Positions 1 through 10,973 of a DNA stretch of 64,000 nt are shown here, piece after piece; the stretch's first letter is position 1; each line of letters opens with the position of its first letter. The position numbers and the translations under genes were made by a program. This DNA comes from OCS116 cluster bacterium AG-390-A19 (GTDB lineage: Bacteria > Pseudomonadota > Alphaproteobacteria > MED-G09), in NCBI GenBank assembly GCA_003278145.1, contig QCGV01000001.1, forward strand, positions 203,616-267,615. Direction: 5' to 3'. The notes below the pieces were generated by a model. The model saw only the letters and a program-made list of their open reading frames with translations. It searched no databases and was not told where the DNA came from.

Positions 1-234
1 TGATGGATCAATTACTTCAGCTCGACTTAAAATATCTTCCAACTCCATAATTTTAGTCTCATTATGACTTTGCTCCTCTTTAGCTGCATGATATTCTGCA
101 TTTTCAGATAAGTCCCCATGAGCTCTTGCTTCAGCAATTGAGTCTATAATTCTTGGCCGTTCAACTGTTTTACAGTTTTTAAGTTCCTCTTCAACTATAT
201 TTTTACCATTAGGTGTCAACGGAATTTTATTCAT
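1..234 (-). CDS. greA: Transcription elongation factor GreA (N-terminal part, cut by window edge)
   Basis: GreA binds the RNA polymerase secondary channel and stimulates cleavage of backtracked transcripts. The 78 codons in the window translate to a start [10 protein letters not shown], then the conserved GreA N-terminal coiled coil including [18 protein letters not shown], whose acidic tip region is the catalytic part of the family. The start is the ATG at 232-234. The C-terminal FKBP-like domain lies outside the window. It follows carB on the same strand after 50 bp, a carAB-greA order found in other alphaproteobacteria. It is absent from the ORF track only because it runs off the edge. Confidence 0.93.
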   Translation of the reverse strand, partial: MNKIPLTPNGKNIVEEELKNCKTVERPRIIDSIAEARAHGDLSENAEYHAAKEEQSHNETKIMELEDILSRAEVIDPS

Positions 235-284
235 AACTAACTTTAACCCAGTATTTATTTTTTTTTAAGGAAATAATTGAATTT

Positions 285-3200
285 TTAGCTTAATGACTGC
301 CCAAATGATTGAATTGTCTTAATGCTCATCTCATTATTTTTCATTGCTTTTATTGCCATTACAGCTGCATTTGCTCCAGACACAGTAGTATAATAAGGAG
401 TTTCTGACTCTAAAGCAGATCTTCTAATAGATTTAGAGTCTTTTATAGCTTGAGGTGTTTCTGTAGTGTTAAGTACTAGTGATATTTTCTTTTCGCTGAT
501 CATTTCGACTATATGGGGTGAGCCTTGGAGAACTTTATTAATTTTTTTTGTTTGGATATTATTATTATTCAAAAATTCAGCCGTTCCGTCAGTCGCATAA
601 ATATCAAAACCTAATGAGAAAAGATCTGAAACAGGGTTTAAAATTTTATCTTTGTCACTATCTTTTACGGAAACAAATACAGAACCCTCTGTCGGTATTC
701 TAGATCCACTCCCAATCTGACTTTTAGCAAATGCCATTCCAAAATCTTTATCAATACCCATAACTTCTCCAGTTGATCTCATTTCTGGTCCAAGTATAGT
801 ATCAACACCTGTAAATCTTTTAAATGGAAACACTGCTTCTTTTATAGCAAAATGATTAATATTTTTTTCTTTTAAATCAATAGAATTAATTTTATTTCCA
901 AGCATTATTTTTGTAGCTATTTTAGCTAATGGTTTACCTAGAACCTTTGCTATAAATGGAACTGTTCTGCTAGCTCTTGGATTTACCTCAAGAATAAAAA
1001 TTTTATCACCTTTAATTGCAAATTGTGTATTCATTAATCCAATAACCTTTAAATCTTTTGCTAAAAGTCTTACTTGTCTCTCTAGTTCATCTAAAATTTT
1101 CTTTTCTAAAGAAAAAGGCGGTATTGAACACGCAGAGTCTCCTGAATGCACTCCCGCCTCTTCGATATGCTCAAGAATACCAGCAATATAAATATCATCA
1201 CCATCACAAAGCGCATCTATATCGACTTCAATCGCATCTCTTAAATAAGAGTCTATTAATACGGGGTTATCTCCAGAAACTATTACAGCTTCTTTCATAT
1301 ATTTTTTTAATTGTTCATCAGAATGAACAATTTCCATTGCCCTACCACCTAATACATATGATGGTCTTATGACTACAGGATAACCAATATCATTAACAAT
1401 GTTTATTGCTTCATCAGAGGAAGTAGCTATACCATTTTTTGGTTGAAGAATATTCAAATTAGATATCAATTTTTGAAACCTATCTCTATCTTCAGCAAGA
1501 TCAATTGCATCCTGAGAGGTTCCTAAAATTTTAATATCAATCTTATTATTTTCTAATTCTTTTGCTAGCTTTAAAGGTGTTTGTCCACCAAATTGAACAA
1601 TTATTCCTAATAAATTTCCAGATGATTTTTCTATATTGATAATTTCAATAAGATCTTCAAAGTTAAGAGGTTCAAAATATAATCTATCAGAGGTATCATA
1701 ATCTGTTGATACAGTTTCAGGATTGCAATTAACCATAATACTTTCAACACCAGATTCTTTCAGTGCATAGGATGCGTGGACACAACAATAGTCAAATTCA
1801 ATACCTTGTCCTATTCTATTTGGACCGCCTCCGATAATTATAACTTTATCTTTATTGGACGGCTTTGACTCGCAGAATAAAGTTTCAGAAAAAATAGAGT
1901 CCCCATAAGTTGAATACATATAAGCAGTTTCTGATTTAAACTCTGCTGCACAAGTATCAACTCTCTTAAAAACAGGTTTAATATTGAAATTTTCTCTAAG
2001 TGTTCTAATGTAATTTTCATTACAGCTTGTAAGTTCAGCTAACCTATTATCTGAAAAACCTTGAGTTTTTAGCCAAACAATATTGTCTTTATCACTTGGC
2101 ATTCCTTTACTGATTAAATTATTTTCTATTTCAATAATTTCACTTATCTGTTGAATGAACCAAGGGTCGTAAAATGTTAACTCATGAATTCTCTCTGGGC
2201 TTATTCCCAATCTCAGTGCATCAGCTAAATATAATAATCTATTAGGTGAAGTCTTTTTTAACTCATTTTCAATTTCTTCAATATTATTTGTTTCGGTTAT
2301 TGAGTTAAAACCATTTAATCCAGTTTCAAGAGATCTTAATGCTTTTTGAATTGACTCTTTAAAATTTTTACCAATAGCCATTGCTTCGCCAACTGATTTC
2401 ATAGAGGACGATAAAGTTGGTTCAGAGCCCGGAAATTTCTCAAATGCGAATCTTGGTATTTTAGTAACTACATAATCAATGGTTGGCTCAAAAGATGCTG
2501 GAGTTGTTCTTGTTATATCATTTTTTAATTCATCAAGAGTGTATCCAACAGCTAATAATGCGGCAATCTTTGCTATTGGAAAACCAGTAGCCTTTGACGC
2601 TAAGGCAGATGACCTTGATACCCTTGGATTCATTTCAATAACAACCATATCTCCATTTTTTGGATTTATTGCAAATTGAACATTTGACCCACCAGTATCA
2701 ACTCCTATCTCTCTTAATATATCAATAGAAGCTATTCTCATTTTTTGATATTCTTTATCTGTTAGCGTAAGTGCAGGTGCAACGGTTATTGAATCGCCTG
2801 TATGAACACCCATTGGATCAACATTTTCTATTGAACATATAATTATACAATTATCAGACTTATCTCTAACAACCTCCATTTCATATTCTTTCCATCCAGC
2901 AACTGACTCCTCTACAAGGATTTCATTTGTCGGTGAGCTATCAATTCCATTTGATGCAATTTCTATAAATTCTTCAATAGTAGAGGCAATTCCTCCACCT
3001 GTTCCACCGAGTGTAAATGAGGGTCGTATAATGACTGGTAAACCAATTTCATCTAATTTTTTTACGGAGTCATCTAAGTTTTGTGAGGTAAAAGATTTTG
3101 GAGTTTTGAGTCCAATTTTTTTCATTGCTTCTCTAAACTTACTTCTATCTTCAGCTTTAGATATAGCTTCTTCATCTGCACCAATTAATTCTACATTATT

Positions 3201-3530
3201 TTCTTTTAAAAAGCCTGATTCAGAAACTTCTAGTGATACATTTAAACCAGTTTGACCACCCATTGTTGGAAGAATTGCATCAGGTTTTTCTTTTTTAATT
3301 ATTTTTTTTAAAATTTCTGGGGTTATAGGTTCAATATATGTTTTATCTGCAACATCTGGATCAGTCATAATTGTTGCAGGATTAGAATTTACTAAAATTA
3401 TTTTATAACCTTCATTTTTTAGAGCTTTGCAAGCCTGTGTTCCCGAGTAGTCAAATTCACATGCTTGTCCGATAACTATAGGTCCTGCACCAACAATAAG
3501 TATACTCTTTATGTCACTTCTTTTTGGCAA
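285..3530 (-). CDS. carB: Carbamoyl-phosphate synthase large subunit
   Basis: CarB makes carbamoyl phosphate from bicarbonate, ammonia (delivered by CarA) and two ATP, for pyrimidine and arginine synthesis. At 1081 residues it matches the usual length of about 1070. It shows the two homologous ATP-grasp halves: the first opens with [21 protein letters not shown], the second near residue 560 with [21 protein letters not shown]-terminal MGS-like allosteric domain follows from about residue 940. It starts one base after the carA stop codon on the minus strand, so the two subunits are surely cotranscribed. No frameshift or missing domain was seen. Confidence 0.98.
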   Translation of the reverse strand: MPKRSDIKSILIVGAGPIVIGQACEFDYSGTQACKALKNEGYKIILVNSNPATIMTDPDVADKTYIEPITPEILKKIIKKEKPDAILPTMGGQTGLNVSLEVSESGFLKENNVELIGADEEAISKAEDRSKFREAMKKIGLKTPKSFTSQNLDDSVKKLDEIGLPVIIRPSFTLGGTGGGIASTIEEFIEIASNGIDSSPTNEILVEESVAGWKEYEMEVVRDKSDNCIIICSIENVDPMGVHTGDSITVAPALTLTDKEYQKMRIASIDILREIGVDTGGSNVQFAINPKNGDMVVIEMNPRVSRSSALASKATGFPIAKIAALLAVGYTLDELKNDITRTTPASFEPTIDYVVTKIPRFAFEKFPGSEPTLSSSMKSVGEAMAIGKNFKESIQKALRSLETGLNGFNSITETNNIEEIENELKKTSPNRLLYLADALRLGISPERIHELTFYDPWFIQQISEIIEIENNLISKGMPSDKDNIVWLKTQGFSDNRLAELTSCNENYIRTLRENFNIKPVFKRVDTCAAEFKSETAYMYSTYGDSIFSETLFCESKPSNKDKVIIIGGGPNRIGQGIEFDYCCVHASYALKESGVESIMVNCNPETVSTDYDTSDRLYFEPLNFEDLIEIINIEKSSGNLLGIIVQFGGQTPLKLAKELENNKIDIKILGTSQDAIDLAEDRDRFQKLISNLNILQPKNGIATSSDEAINIVNDIGYPVVIRPSYVLGGRAMEIVHSDEQLKKYMKEAVIVSGDNPVLIDSYLRDAIEVDIDALCDGDDIYIAGILEHIEEAGVHSGDSACSIPPFSLEKKILDELERQVRLLAKDLKVIGLMNTQFAIKGDKIFILEVNPRASRTVPFIAKVLGKPLAKIATKIMLGNKINSIDLKEKNINHFAIKEAVFPFKRFTGVDTILGPEMRSTGEVMGIDKDFGMAFAKSQIGSGSRIPTEGSVFVSVKDSDKDKILNPVSDLFSLGFDIYATDGTAEFLNNNNIQTKKINKVLQGSPHIVEMISEKKISLVLNTTETPQAIKDSKSIRRSALESETPYYTTVSGANAAVMAIKAMKNNEMSIKTIQSFGQSLS

Positions 3531-3531
3531 T

Positions 3532-4680
3532 TTAAATTTTTCCTACAAGGTTTTGAAATTTATTAAAAAGATAAAAACTATCGTGAGGACCTGGCGATGC
3601 CTCTGGGTGATGTTGAACAGAGAAAATAGGTTTATCCTTAACCGATAATCCAGAATTACTTCCATCAAATAAACTTACATGAGTTTCATTTATACTTTGA
3701 TCAAGAGATTCAAATTTTACAGCAAAGCCATGATTCATAGATGTAATTTCTACTTTTTCATTAGTTATATTTTTTACTGGATGATTTGCTCCATGATGAC
3801 CTTGGTGCATTTTAAAAGTTTCGCCGCCCAGAGCTAATGCAAGAATTTGGTGCCCTAAGCAAATACCAAAAATTGGAATGTTTTTTTCTAAAAGATCTTT
3901 AATAATTGGTACTGAATATTTACCTGTAGCATATGGATCCCCAGGCCCGTTTGAAAGAAATATTCCATCAGGTTTTAAGCTTAATATTTTTTCAGAAATA
4001 GTATCGCAGGGGACTATTGTTAATTTATTAAACCTTGAGGCTAAGCATCTAAGAATATTATTTTTAACTCCATAATCAATTACGACAATATGCTTATTAA
4101 TTGATTGTATTTTATCACTTAAAAAACCTACTTCTCTTTCAGTCCAATTATATATCTCTTTAGTTGATACAATTTTAGCAAGATCTTGACCAACTATTCC
4201 CTGCCATTTACTTAATTTATTTTTATAGGACTCACTTTCTTTAAACCCATTTTGATCATTAACTATAATACCGTTCATAAACCCCTTTTCTCTGATATGA
4301 GTAGTTATTGATCTGGTGTCAACTCCATAAAGAGCTGTAATTTTATTATCAATAAGCCATTGATTAAGATTTTTTTTAGAACGCCAATTAGATGGAGATG
4401 TTATAGGGCTATTAAAAATTGCACCTTTAATTTTTGGTCCACTCTCACTTTCCATATCTTCAAAGTTTGTTCCAACATTACCAATATGTGGAAATGTAAA
4501 AGTTATTATTTGAGATGCATATGATGGATCAGTCATAATTTCCTGGTAACCTGTCATAGCAGTATTAAAACAAATTTCTCCAATTGCAGATCCTTCATAG
4601 CCACATCCATAACCCTTAAAAATATTTCCATCATCAAGAATTAGAGCACCGGTTGGTTTTTTGCTTGACCAGTCAGACAT
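3532..4680 (-). CDS. carA: Carbamoyl-phosphate synthase small subunit (glutaminase)
   Basis: CarA hydrolyses glutamine and channels ammonia to CarB. The 382-residue product has the CPSase small-chain N-terminal domain ([20 protein letters not shown]) and a class I glutamine amidotransferase domain. The nucleophile elbow [15 protein letters not shown] carries the catalytic Cys, and the His/Glu pair sits in [13 protein letters not shown] near the C terminus. It is the first gene of a carA-carB unit on the minus strand, opposite yqeY across a 296 bp AT-rich spacer. Length and motifs are complete. Confidence 0.98.
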   Translation of the reverse strand: MSDWSSKKPTGALILDDGNIFKGYGCGYEGSAIGEICFNTAMTGYQEIMTDPSYASQIITFTFPHIGNVGTNFEDMESESGPKIKGAIFNSPITSPSNWRSKKNLNQWLIDNKITALYGVDTRSITTHIREKGFMNGIIVNDQNGFKESESYKNKLSKWQGIVGQDLAKIVSTKEIYNWTEREVGFLSDKIQSINKHIVVIDYGVKNNILRCLASRFNKLTIVPCDTISEKILSLKPDGIFLSNGPGDPYATGKYSVPIIKDLLEKNIPIFGICLGHQILALALGGETFKMHQGHHGANHPVKNITNEKVEITSMNHGFAVKFESLDQSINETHVSLFDGSNSGLSVKDKPIFSVQHHPEASPGPHDSFYLFNKFQNLVGKI

Positions 4681-4976
4681 TAAAGGACCTAATAAAACTT
4701 AAAAAAAATATATTTTTGAATTTTTGCAATGAATTTAAATAAAAATTAATTCCTATTCTTAAATTCATAATTTTTGACACCTCTAACGAAACATTAAAGT
4801 AAGAAAAAGTTTTAACGAATCGTTTTTTTTAATTTCAAATTGACGAAAAATATTCATACTATAAACGTACGTCAAGTGACATTTTATATTAATTGTTTTT
4901 TTTTGTTTTTTTGGTGCTTGATTGGGAAAAAATAATTATCTGTCTTACGATATTAAAAATTATTATGGAGTAAATT
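4681..4976. other. Divergent intergenic region between carA and yqeY
   Basis: This is the longest stretch without a gene (296 bp) and must hold the promoters of carAB and of yqeY-dnaG-rpoD. TTGACA-like boxes are visible on the plus strand at 4774-4779 (TTGACA) and 4840-4845 (TTGACG). Neither has a good -10 box at the usual 16-18 bp spacing. A TATAAA lies at 4860-4865, next to the perfect 8 bp palindrome ACGTACGT (4865-4872). GGAG at 4967-4970 is the ribosome binding site of yqeY. I see no ORF or convincing RNA gene here. Confidence 0.4.
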
Positions 4977-5447
4977 ATGTTATTAGATTCTATAAAAAAA
5001 GATCTTAAAATAGCGATGAAAGCCAAAGAAACTCTTAAAATATCAACTTTAAGAATGATTACTTCATCAATAAAGAATATAGAAATTAATAATAGAACTT
5101 CATCTAAAGATGAGTCATCAAGTGAATCTTTAAGCGATAATGAAATAATTCAATTATTATCAAAAATGATTAAACAAAGAAAAGAATCAGCAGAGATTTA
5201 CAAAGAAAGTGATAGAGCCGACCTTGAAAAAAAAGAAAATGATGAAATTGAAATCATTGAGCAATATATGCCCAGTCAAATTAATGATGATGAGATTGAC
5301 AAGTTAATAAATGAAATAATTGATGAAACAGGATCCTCAAATATTAAAGATATGGGAAGAGTTATGACTATTCTCAAAGAAAAATATTCAGGACAAATGG
5401 ACTTTGGTAAGGCATCATTAATTGTTAAAGAAAAACTAAATAGCTAA
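4977..5447 (+). CDS. GatB/YqeY domain protein
   Basis: A 156-residue YqeY-family protein. The fold matches the tRNA-binding tail domain of the amidotransferase subunit GatB, but free-standing YqeY proteins have no settled function; a role in tRNA or translation quality control is only a guess. The family pattern is visible in LKIAMKAKETLKISTLRMI at the N terminus and IEQYMPSQINDDEID further on. A GGAG site lies 6 nt before the ATG. The gene ends 3 bp before dnaG, and the yqeY-dnaG-rpoD order is typical of alphaproteobacteria, pointing to one operon. Confidence 0.9.
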   Translation: MLLDSIKKDLKIAMKAKETLKISTLRMITSSIKNIEINNRTSSKDESSSESLSDNEIIQLLSKMIKQRKESAEIYKESDRADLEKKENDEIEIIEQYMPSQINDDEIDKLINEIIDETGSSNIKDMGRVMTILKEKYSGQMDFGKASLIVKEKLNS

Positions 5448-5450
5448 TAA

Positions 5451-7280
5451 ATGAAATTTTCAATAGAAACTTTAAATGAGATTAAAGACAAAATAAGTGT
5501 ATCTCAAGTTGTAGAGAAAACAGTACAACTTAAGAAGAGAGGAAAAGAGTTTGTTGGTTTGTCGCCTTTTACAAAAGAGAGAACCCCGTCTTTCACTGTT
5601 AATGATGAAAAACAATTTTATCATTGTTTTTCAACCAATAAACACGGTGATATTTTTACTTTTTTAGTAGAAGTTGGAGGCTTAAGTTTTCCAGAGGCTG
5701 TTGAAAAATTAGCAGATGAAGCTGGGGTTCAGCTAAGGACATTTTCACCTGCAGAAGAAGAAAAATTTAATAAAAGCAAAAAACTTTATGAAGCCCTAGA
5801 GATATCAAAGTCTTTTTTTTCATCTCAAATATTCGATAACGACAATTCATTAGCCTTAAAATATTTAAAAAATAGGGGCTTAAGTAATGATATAATAAAT
5901 TCTTATGAAATTGGATATGCCCCAAAAGGAAATAAATTAGAGAAATTTTTGATTTCAAAAGGAGTTTCTCATGAAATCATGACTTTAGCTGGAATGACTA
6001 TCAAGGATGAGAATAAAAAAGATAATTTTTATGATAGATTTCGAAATAGAATTATTTTTCCAATAAGAGATATTAGAAATAGGGTTGTTGGTTTTGGTGG
6101 AAGAGTAATAAATGCTGAAGATCAACCTAAATACCTTAATTCTCCTGAAACACCTGTATTTCACAAAGGTGGATTATTGTATAATTTTTCAAAAATACGA
6201 CCAAATATAAAAAATAATGATAATTTAATTGTTGTCGAGGGCTATATGGACGTTGTAAGTTTGGCTTCAAAAGGCCTTCATAATTCAGTAGCACCTCTTG
6301 GCACAGCCTTAACTGAAACTCAATTAAATCTTCTTTGGAAAGAGACTGATAGTCCAATAATATGTTTTGATGGAGATAAGGCCGGAAAACAGGCTTCATT
6401 TAGAGCATCTGAAATAGCTCTTAAATTGCTCAAACCAAATAAAACTTTGAGGTTTATAAATTTACCAGATAATTTAGATCCAGATGATTATATAAAAAAT
6501 AATGGTTTAGAGAATTTCAATAAATATATTAAAAATGCTTCACCCTTAACAGTTATGATTTGGGATTCATGTTTACAAGAATCAAATATTGAAACGCCTG
6601 AGGGAAAAGCAGGTTTCGAAACTCTTTTAAGGAGAAAACTAAATCTTATTAGTGATAAAAGTATCAAGAAACATTATGGATTACTTTTTAAGGAAATGCT
6701 CGAAAAATTTTTTTATTCAAAAAAGTTTGATAAAAAAATATCTAAATTTGATTACAATGAGAAAGGTTCAAGAAAATTCAATAATCCATTAAAAATAAAA
6801 AATAGTATTTTAGGTTCAGGAGGACAGTTACCATCTGATCTTGAGGCATTGGTTATTTCAGGTATATTAATTTTTCCAGGGTTAATAAAAAATCATTTTG
6901 AGATCTTGGAATCTTTTCAAATTGAAAATTTGCGGTTAAGGGATATTAGGGATAACCTCCTTGTTTTTATTAAAAAAGATTATAGCGAACTTAACATTGA
7001 TCTGATAAAAGAATTTGTTCAAAAAAATTATCAGACTTTTTTTGAAAAAGATTTGAGGTTTGCGAATATTTTTTGGCAAAAAAAAGAGGGGATTAATTTT
7101 GATCAAATTTCAGAAGTTTGGCTTGAAATTTTGAAGGATGATCAACATATAAAGAGTCTAATAAAAGATATTGAGACAAGTAAAGATGAAATTAAAAATG
7201 AAGAGGATGAAAGGCGTTTTATTGACCTAATTAAAAATAAAGATAAGGCAATAAAATTAATTACTGAGAAATATGGCTAA
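5451..7280 (+). CDS. dnaG: DNA primase DnaG (zinc-site residues largely replaced)
   Basis: DnaG makes RNA primers at the replication fork with DnaB helicase. The 609-residue protein has the N-terminal zinc-binding-like domain, the RNA polymerase/TOPRIM core ([17 protein letters not shown] and [12 protein letters not shown] supply the acidic metal ligands) and a C-terminal helicase-interaction region. Three of the four expected zinc ligands are gone: aligned to the usual CPFH...C..C pattern, Ser38, Thr41, Cys59 and Thr62 occupy the positions. From memory, alphaproteobacterial primases share this loss, so it is a lineage trait rather than damage. The 3' end overlaps rpoD by 8 bp, coupling primase to the main sigma factor. 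Confidence 0.97.
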   Translation: MKFSIETLNEIKDKISVSQVVEKTVQLKKRGKEFVGLSPFTKERTPSFTVNDEKQFYHCFSTNKHGDIFTFLVEVGGLSFPEAVEKLADEAGVQLRTFSPAEEEKFNKSKKLYEALEISKSFFSSQIFDNDNSLALKYLKNRGLSNDIINSYEIGYAPKGNKLEKFLISKGVSHEIMTLAGMTIKDENKKDNFYDRFRNRIIFPIRDIRNRVVGFGGRVINAEDQPKYLNSPETPVFHKGGLLYNFSKIRPNIKNNDNLIVVEGYMDVVSLASKGLHNSVAPLGTALTETQLNLLWKETDSPIICFDGDKAGKQASFRASEIALKLLKPNKTLRFINLPDNLDPDDYIKNNGLENFNKYIKNASPLTVMIWDSCLQESNIETPEGKAGFETLLRRKLNLISDKSIKKHYGLLFKEMLEKFFYSKKFDKKISKFDYNEKGSRKFNNPLKIKNSILGSGGQLPSDLEALVISGILIFPGLIKNHFEILESFQIENLRLRDIRDNLLVFIKKDYSELNIDLIKEFVQKNYQTFFEKDLRFANIFWQKKEGINFDQISEVWLEILKDDQHIKSLIKDIETSKDEIKNEEDERRFIDLIKNKDKAIKLITEKYG

Positions 7281-9204
7281 AAAGAAATCAACTAAGAAAA
7301 GCGTTGAAGATAAAAATCAAGAAGACTCACTTATTGATATGTCTAATGCTGCAGTTAAAAAAATGTTAAAAGCCGCAAAAGCTGAAGGATTTGTTAACTA
7401 CAAAGATATAAATAAAGTTGTTAACGCTGAGAAATATACTTCAGAACAAATTGAAGATCTTATGTCTTTAATTTCAGAGATGGGAATATCAATTATTGAG
7501 GCTGATGCTGATGATCAAGAGGAGTCCCAATTAGAGTTAAAAACCGAGGAAAAAGGTAAGAAAAAAGCATCCACTGATAGAACAGATGATCCTGTCAGAA
7601 TGTATTTAAGGGAAATGGGTACTGTTGATCTTCTCTCTAGAGAGGGTGAAATTGCTATTGCCAAACGTATTGAGGCTGGTAAAGAGGCTATGATAGAGGG
7701 TCTTTGCGAAAGTCCATTGACATTTCAAGCGATTATTATTTGGCGTGATGAATTAAATGAGGGTCAGGTTCTTTTAAGAGATATTATTGATCTTGAAGCA
7801 TCATACATCGGTCCTGATGCAAAGAATAAAAAAATTGCCAAAAGCAAAATTGACAGTGATTTAGATGATAAAAAAGATGAAGAGGGTGAATCATCTGATG
7901 ATAGTGAAACTGATGATTACAACGAATATGAGAATAATGTTTCATTAGCAGCTATGGAGGCTGATTTAAAGCCAGAGGTTTTTATAATTTTTGATGAAAT
8001 TTCTGTGAAATATAAAAAATTAAGAGCACTTCAAGATAAGAGAAATGCTTTAAAAGCTAAAAACTCTGATTTAAGTGATAGCCAAATTAAAAAATATGAT
8101 GAATATACCTCAGAGCTTAAAGAGCTTATGAAAGGATTATCTCTTAACAATAATAGAATAGAGTCATTGTTAGATCATTTATATGACATCAATAAAAGAT
8201 TAGTTAGTTCTGAACTATCTTTATGGAGAATGGCTAACTCAGCTGGAGTGGAAAGACAAGATTTTTTAGAAGAATATTATGGAAATGAATTGGACACTGG
8301 TTGGGTAGGAAGAATTGTACGCTTAAAAAGAAAAGGCTGGAAAGAATTTGTACAATCAAATAGAAAAGATATTAAGAGTTTGCTCTCAGAAATAACTGAA
8401 TTATCAGAAGAAACTGGCCTTGAAATTGGTGATTTTAGAAAAATTGTTCTTAAGGTTCAAAAGGGTGAAAGAGAAGCTGCCGTTGCAAAAAAGGAAATGG
8501 TAGAAGCCAATCTTAGATTAGTTATTTCTATTGCAAAAAAATATACCAATAGAGGGTTACAGTTTTTAGATCTTATTCAAGAAGGTAATATTGGTTTGAT
8601 GAAAGCCGTTGATAAGTTTGAATACAGAAGAGGCTATAAATTTTCCACATATGCAACTTGGTGGATTAGGCAGGCTATAACTAGATCAATTGCTGACCAG
8701 GCAAGGACTATAAGAATACCTGTTCATATGATTGAAACAATTAATAAACTTGTTAGAACTTCCAGGCAACTTCTTCATGAAATCGGTAGAGAGCCAACAC
8801 CCGAAGAGTTATCGGAAAAACTTAAGATGCCTCTTGATAAAGTCCGTAAAGTTTTAAAAATTGCTAAGGAGCCAATTTCATTAGAAACACCAATAGGAGA
8901 TGAAGAAGATAGCTATTTAGGTGACTTTATAGAAGATAAGAATGTTTTATTGCCAGTAGATGCTGCCGTACAATCAAACTTAAGAGAGACAACTACTAAA
9001 GTTTTAGCAATGTTAACTCCTAGGGAGGAGAGAGTTTTAAGGATGCGTTTTGGTATAGGAATGAATACAGATCATACTTTAGAGGAGGTTGGCCAGCAAT
9101 TTTCTGTTACTAGAGAGAGAATAAGACAAATAGAAGCTAAAGCACTTAGGAAATTAAAACATCCTACTAGATCAAAAAAACTTAGAAGTTTTCTTGATAG
9201 TTAA
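7273..9204 (+). CDS. rpoD: RNA polymerase primary sigma factor RpoD (sigma-70)
   Basis: The housekeeping sigma factor, 643 residues. Region 1.1 is near residues 20-80 and region 1.2 starts at [21 protein letters not shown] non-conserved insert contains a very acidic stretch ([19 protein letters not shown]). Regions 2-3 include [19 protein letters not shown] and the -10 recognition helix [19 protein letters not shown]. Region 4 ends with the helix-turn-helix [20 protein letters not shown]. It overlaps dnaG by 8 bp and is followed after 6 bp by a tRNA gene, so the tRNA is probably released from an rpoD read-through transcript. Confidence 0.98.
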   Translation: MAKKKSTKKSVEDKNQEDSLIDMSNAAVKKMLKAAKAEGFVNYKDINKVVNAEKYTSEQIEDLMSLISEMGISIIEADADDQEESQLELKTEEKGKKKASTDRTDDPVRMYLREMGTVDLLSREGEIAIAKRIEAGKEAMIEGLCESPLTFQAIIIWRDELNEGQVLLRDIIDLEASYIGPDAKNKKIAKSKIDSDLDDKKDEEGESSDDSETDDYNEYENNVSLAAMEADLKPEVFIIFDEISVKYKKLRALQDKRNALKAKNSDLSDSQIKKYDEYTSELKELMKGLSLNNNRIESLLDHLYDINKRLVSSELSLWRMANSAGVERQDFLEEYYGNELDTGWVGRIVRLKRKGWKEFVQSNRKDIKSLLSEITELSEETGLEIGDFRKIVLKVQKGEREAAVAKKEMVEANLRLVISIAKKYTNRGLQFLDLIQEGNIGLMKAVDKFEYRRGYKFSTYATWWIRQAITRSIADQARTIRIPVHMIETINKLVRTSRQLLHEIGREPTPEELSEKLKMPLDKVRKVLKIAKEPISLETPIGDEEDSYLGDFIEDKNVLLPVDAAVQSNLRETTTKVLAMLTPREERVLRMRFGIGMNTDHTLEEVGQQFSVTRERIRQIEAKALRKLKHPTRSKKLRSFLDS

Positions 9205-9210
9205 ATTTTA

Positions 9211-9287
9211 GGGCCCGTAGCTCAGTTGGTTAGAGCAAACCGCTCATAACGGTTTGGTCGCAGGTTCGAATCCTGCCGGGCCCACCA
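9211..9287 (+). tRNA. tRNA with CAU anticodon, probably tRNA-Ile2 (lysidine-modified)
   Basis: A 77 nt cloverleaf can be folded by hand: acceptor GGGCCCG/CGGGCCC, D stem GCTC/GAGC, anticodon stem AACCG/CGGTT with loop CTCATAA, T arm GCAGG-TTCGAAT-CCTGC, discriminator A and an encoded CCA. The anticodon is CAU, so it is elongator Met or Ile2. C4-G69 and C5-G68 in the acceptor stem are TilS recognition features in E. coli, and the variable region TGGTCG resembles Ile2, so I prefer Ile2. It is not initiator tRNA, which needs an unpaired first position and GGG/CCC in the anticodon stem. It sits 6 bp after rpoD and 17 bp before ettA. Confidence 0.93.
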
Positions 9288-9304
9288 TTTATTAATGAGA
9301 AATT

Positions 9305-10960
9305 ATGGCTAGTTATCAGTATACATTCGTAATTGAGCAATTATCTAAATCTTGGCCAGGTGGTAAAGAGTTATTTTCTAATATTAATTTATCTTTTTTA
9401 CCAAATGCAAAAATAGGCATTGTTGGAGTAAATGGAGCTGGCAAATCAACTTTTTTAAAAATAATGGCTGGTATTGAAAAAGATTATACCGGAGAAGCAT
9501 GGGCAGCTGATGGAATATCTGTAGGATACTTGCCTCAAGAACCAGTTTTAGATGAGGCCTTAAATGTTTATGAAAATGTTACTCTTGGTTTAAAAGATCA
9601 GAAAGATCTTTTAGATAGGTATAATCAACTTGCAGTTAATTACTCTGATGAAAATGCAGATGAACTTGCAGAGCTTCAAAATGAAATTGAAAGTAAAGAT
9701 TTATGGGATCTAGACTCTAAAGTTAATCAAGCTTTAGAAGCATTGCGATGCCCAGAGCCCGATAAAAATGTATCAAATTTATCTGGAGGCGAAAAAAGAA
9801 GAATAGCTATTTGTCAGTTATTATTAAAGCATCCCGATATTCTTCTTTTAGATGAGCCCACTAATCATCTAGATGCTGAAACTGTTGCTTGGCTTGAGAG
9901 TTATTTAAAAAATTATCAAGGTACTATTGTTTTGATCACCCATGATAGATATTTTTTAAATAATATTACAGAGTGGATACTTGAGCTTGATAGAGGTAAG
10001 GGTATTCCCTATGAAGGTAACTACACTTCATGGTTAGGTCAAAAACAAAAAAGAATTGCACTTGAAAGTAAACAAGATAATTCAAGATTAAAAAGATTAA
10101 AAAGTGAACTTGATTGGATTTCATCATCGCCAAAAGCAAGACAGGCTAAATCAAAAGCAAGAATCAAAAGCTATAATGAGCTTAAGGACTCGGAAGTTAA
10201 ACAAAGTAATGGAGAGCCTCAAATAATTATACCTAAAGCCCCTAGACTTGGGGATATGGTAATTGATGTTAAAAATCTTTCAAAGTCATATGATGAAAGT
10301 TTACTAATTGAAGACATAAGCTTTAGATTACCTCCTGGAGGTATAGTAGGTATAATAGGTGCAAATGGAGCAGGTAAAACTACATTATTTAATATTTTGT
10401 CTGGCATTGAGAAATCATATGAAGGTGAAGTTAATATAGGTGAAACAGTATCCTTAGGCTATGTAGATCAATCAAGAGATGATTTGAACAGTAAGAAAAC
10501 AGTTTGGGAAGAAATTTCTGAAGGTAATGATATTCTTGAGGTTAATTCAACAATTATTAATTCAAGGGCATATGTTAGTGCTTTTAATTTTAAAGGTACA
10601 GATCAACAAAAAGTTGTTGGTCAACTTTCTGGGGGAGAGAGAAACAGAGTACACTTAGCTAAAGTTTTAAAATCTGGAGCAAACTTATTATTATTAGACG
10701 AACCTACAAATGATCTTGATGTAGAAACTCTTTATGCACTCGAATATGCTTTAGAAGAATTTTCTGGAAGCGCTCTAATAATAAGTCATGATAGATGGTT
10801 TTTGGATAGAATGGCTACTCACATTCTTGCTTTTGAAGGTAATAGCCACCTTGAGTGGTTTGAAGGTAATTATTCCGACTATCTTATTGACTATAAAAGA
10901 AGATATGGTGAAAGTGCTGAAATACCTAGTAGAATTAAATATAAAAAATTTTCACGTTAG
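9305..10960 (+). CDS. ettA: Energy-dependent translational throttle protein EttA (ABC-F ATPase)
   Basis: EttA is a soluble ABC-F protein that binds the ribosomal E site and gates entry into elongation according to ADP/ATP level. The 551-residue protein has two ABC domains. Walker A motifs are GVNGAGKSTF (about residue 43) and GANGAGKTTL (about 355). Signature motifs are LSGGEKRRIAICQLLL and LSGGERNRVHLAKVL, and Walker B motifs are LLLDEPTNHLDAET and LLLDEPTNDLDVET. Length and motifs match EttA (E. coli, 555 aa) better than Uup or other ABC-F members. There are no membrane segments. Its start lies 17 bp after the tRNA gene. Confidence 0.95.
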   Translation: MASYQYTFVIEQLSKSWPGGKELFSNINLSFLPNAKIGIVGVNGAGKSTFLKIMAGIEKDYTGEAWAADGISVGYLPQEPVLDEALNVYENVTLGLKDQKDLLDRYNQLAVNYSDENADELAELQNEIESKDLWDLDSKVNQALEALRCPEPDKNVSNLSGGEKRRIAICQLLLKHPDILLLDEPTNHLDAETVAWLESYLKNYQGTIVLITHDRYFLNNITEWILELDRGKGIPYEGNYTSWLGQKQKRIALESKQDNSRLKRLKSELDWISSSPKARQAKSKARIKSYNELKDSEVKQSNGEPQIIIPKAPRLGDMVIDVKNLSKSYDESLLIEDISFRLPPGGIVGIIGANGAGKTTLFNILSGIEKSYEGEVNIGETVSLGYVDQSRDDLNSKKTVWEEISEGNDILEVNSTIINSRAYVSAFNFKGTDQQKVVGQLSGGERNRVHLAKVLKSGANLLLLDEPTNDLDVETLYALEYALEEFSGSALIISHDRWFLDRMATHILAFEGNSHLEWFEGNYSDYLIDYKRRYGESAEIPSRIKYKKFSR

Positions 10961-10973
10961 ATAATTAACGTGA
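10942..10973 (-). terminator. Intrinsic terminator between ettA and mlaC
   Basis: TCACGTTA (10952-10959) and TAACGTGA (10966-10973) form a perfect 8 bp stem around a 6 nt loop. In the minus-strand transcript the stem is followed by AAATTTTTTAT, fitting a rho-independent terminator for the mlaA-mlaC side. The hairpin covers both converging stop codons (ettA TAG at 10958, mlaC TAA at 10967). Confidence 0.7.

Noticed and set aside
1058-1372. 104-residue plus-strand ORF within carB
   Set aside because: Antisense shadow of carB with low-complexity composition.
9211-9287. tRNA as initiator tRNA-fMet
   Set aside because: The first base pair is normal (G-C) and the anticodon stem is AACCG/CGGTT, lacking the three G-C pairs of initiators.
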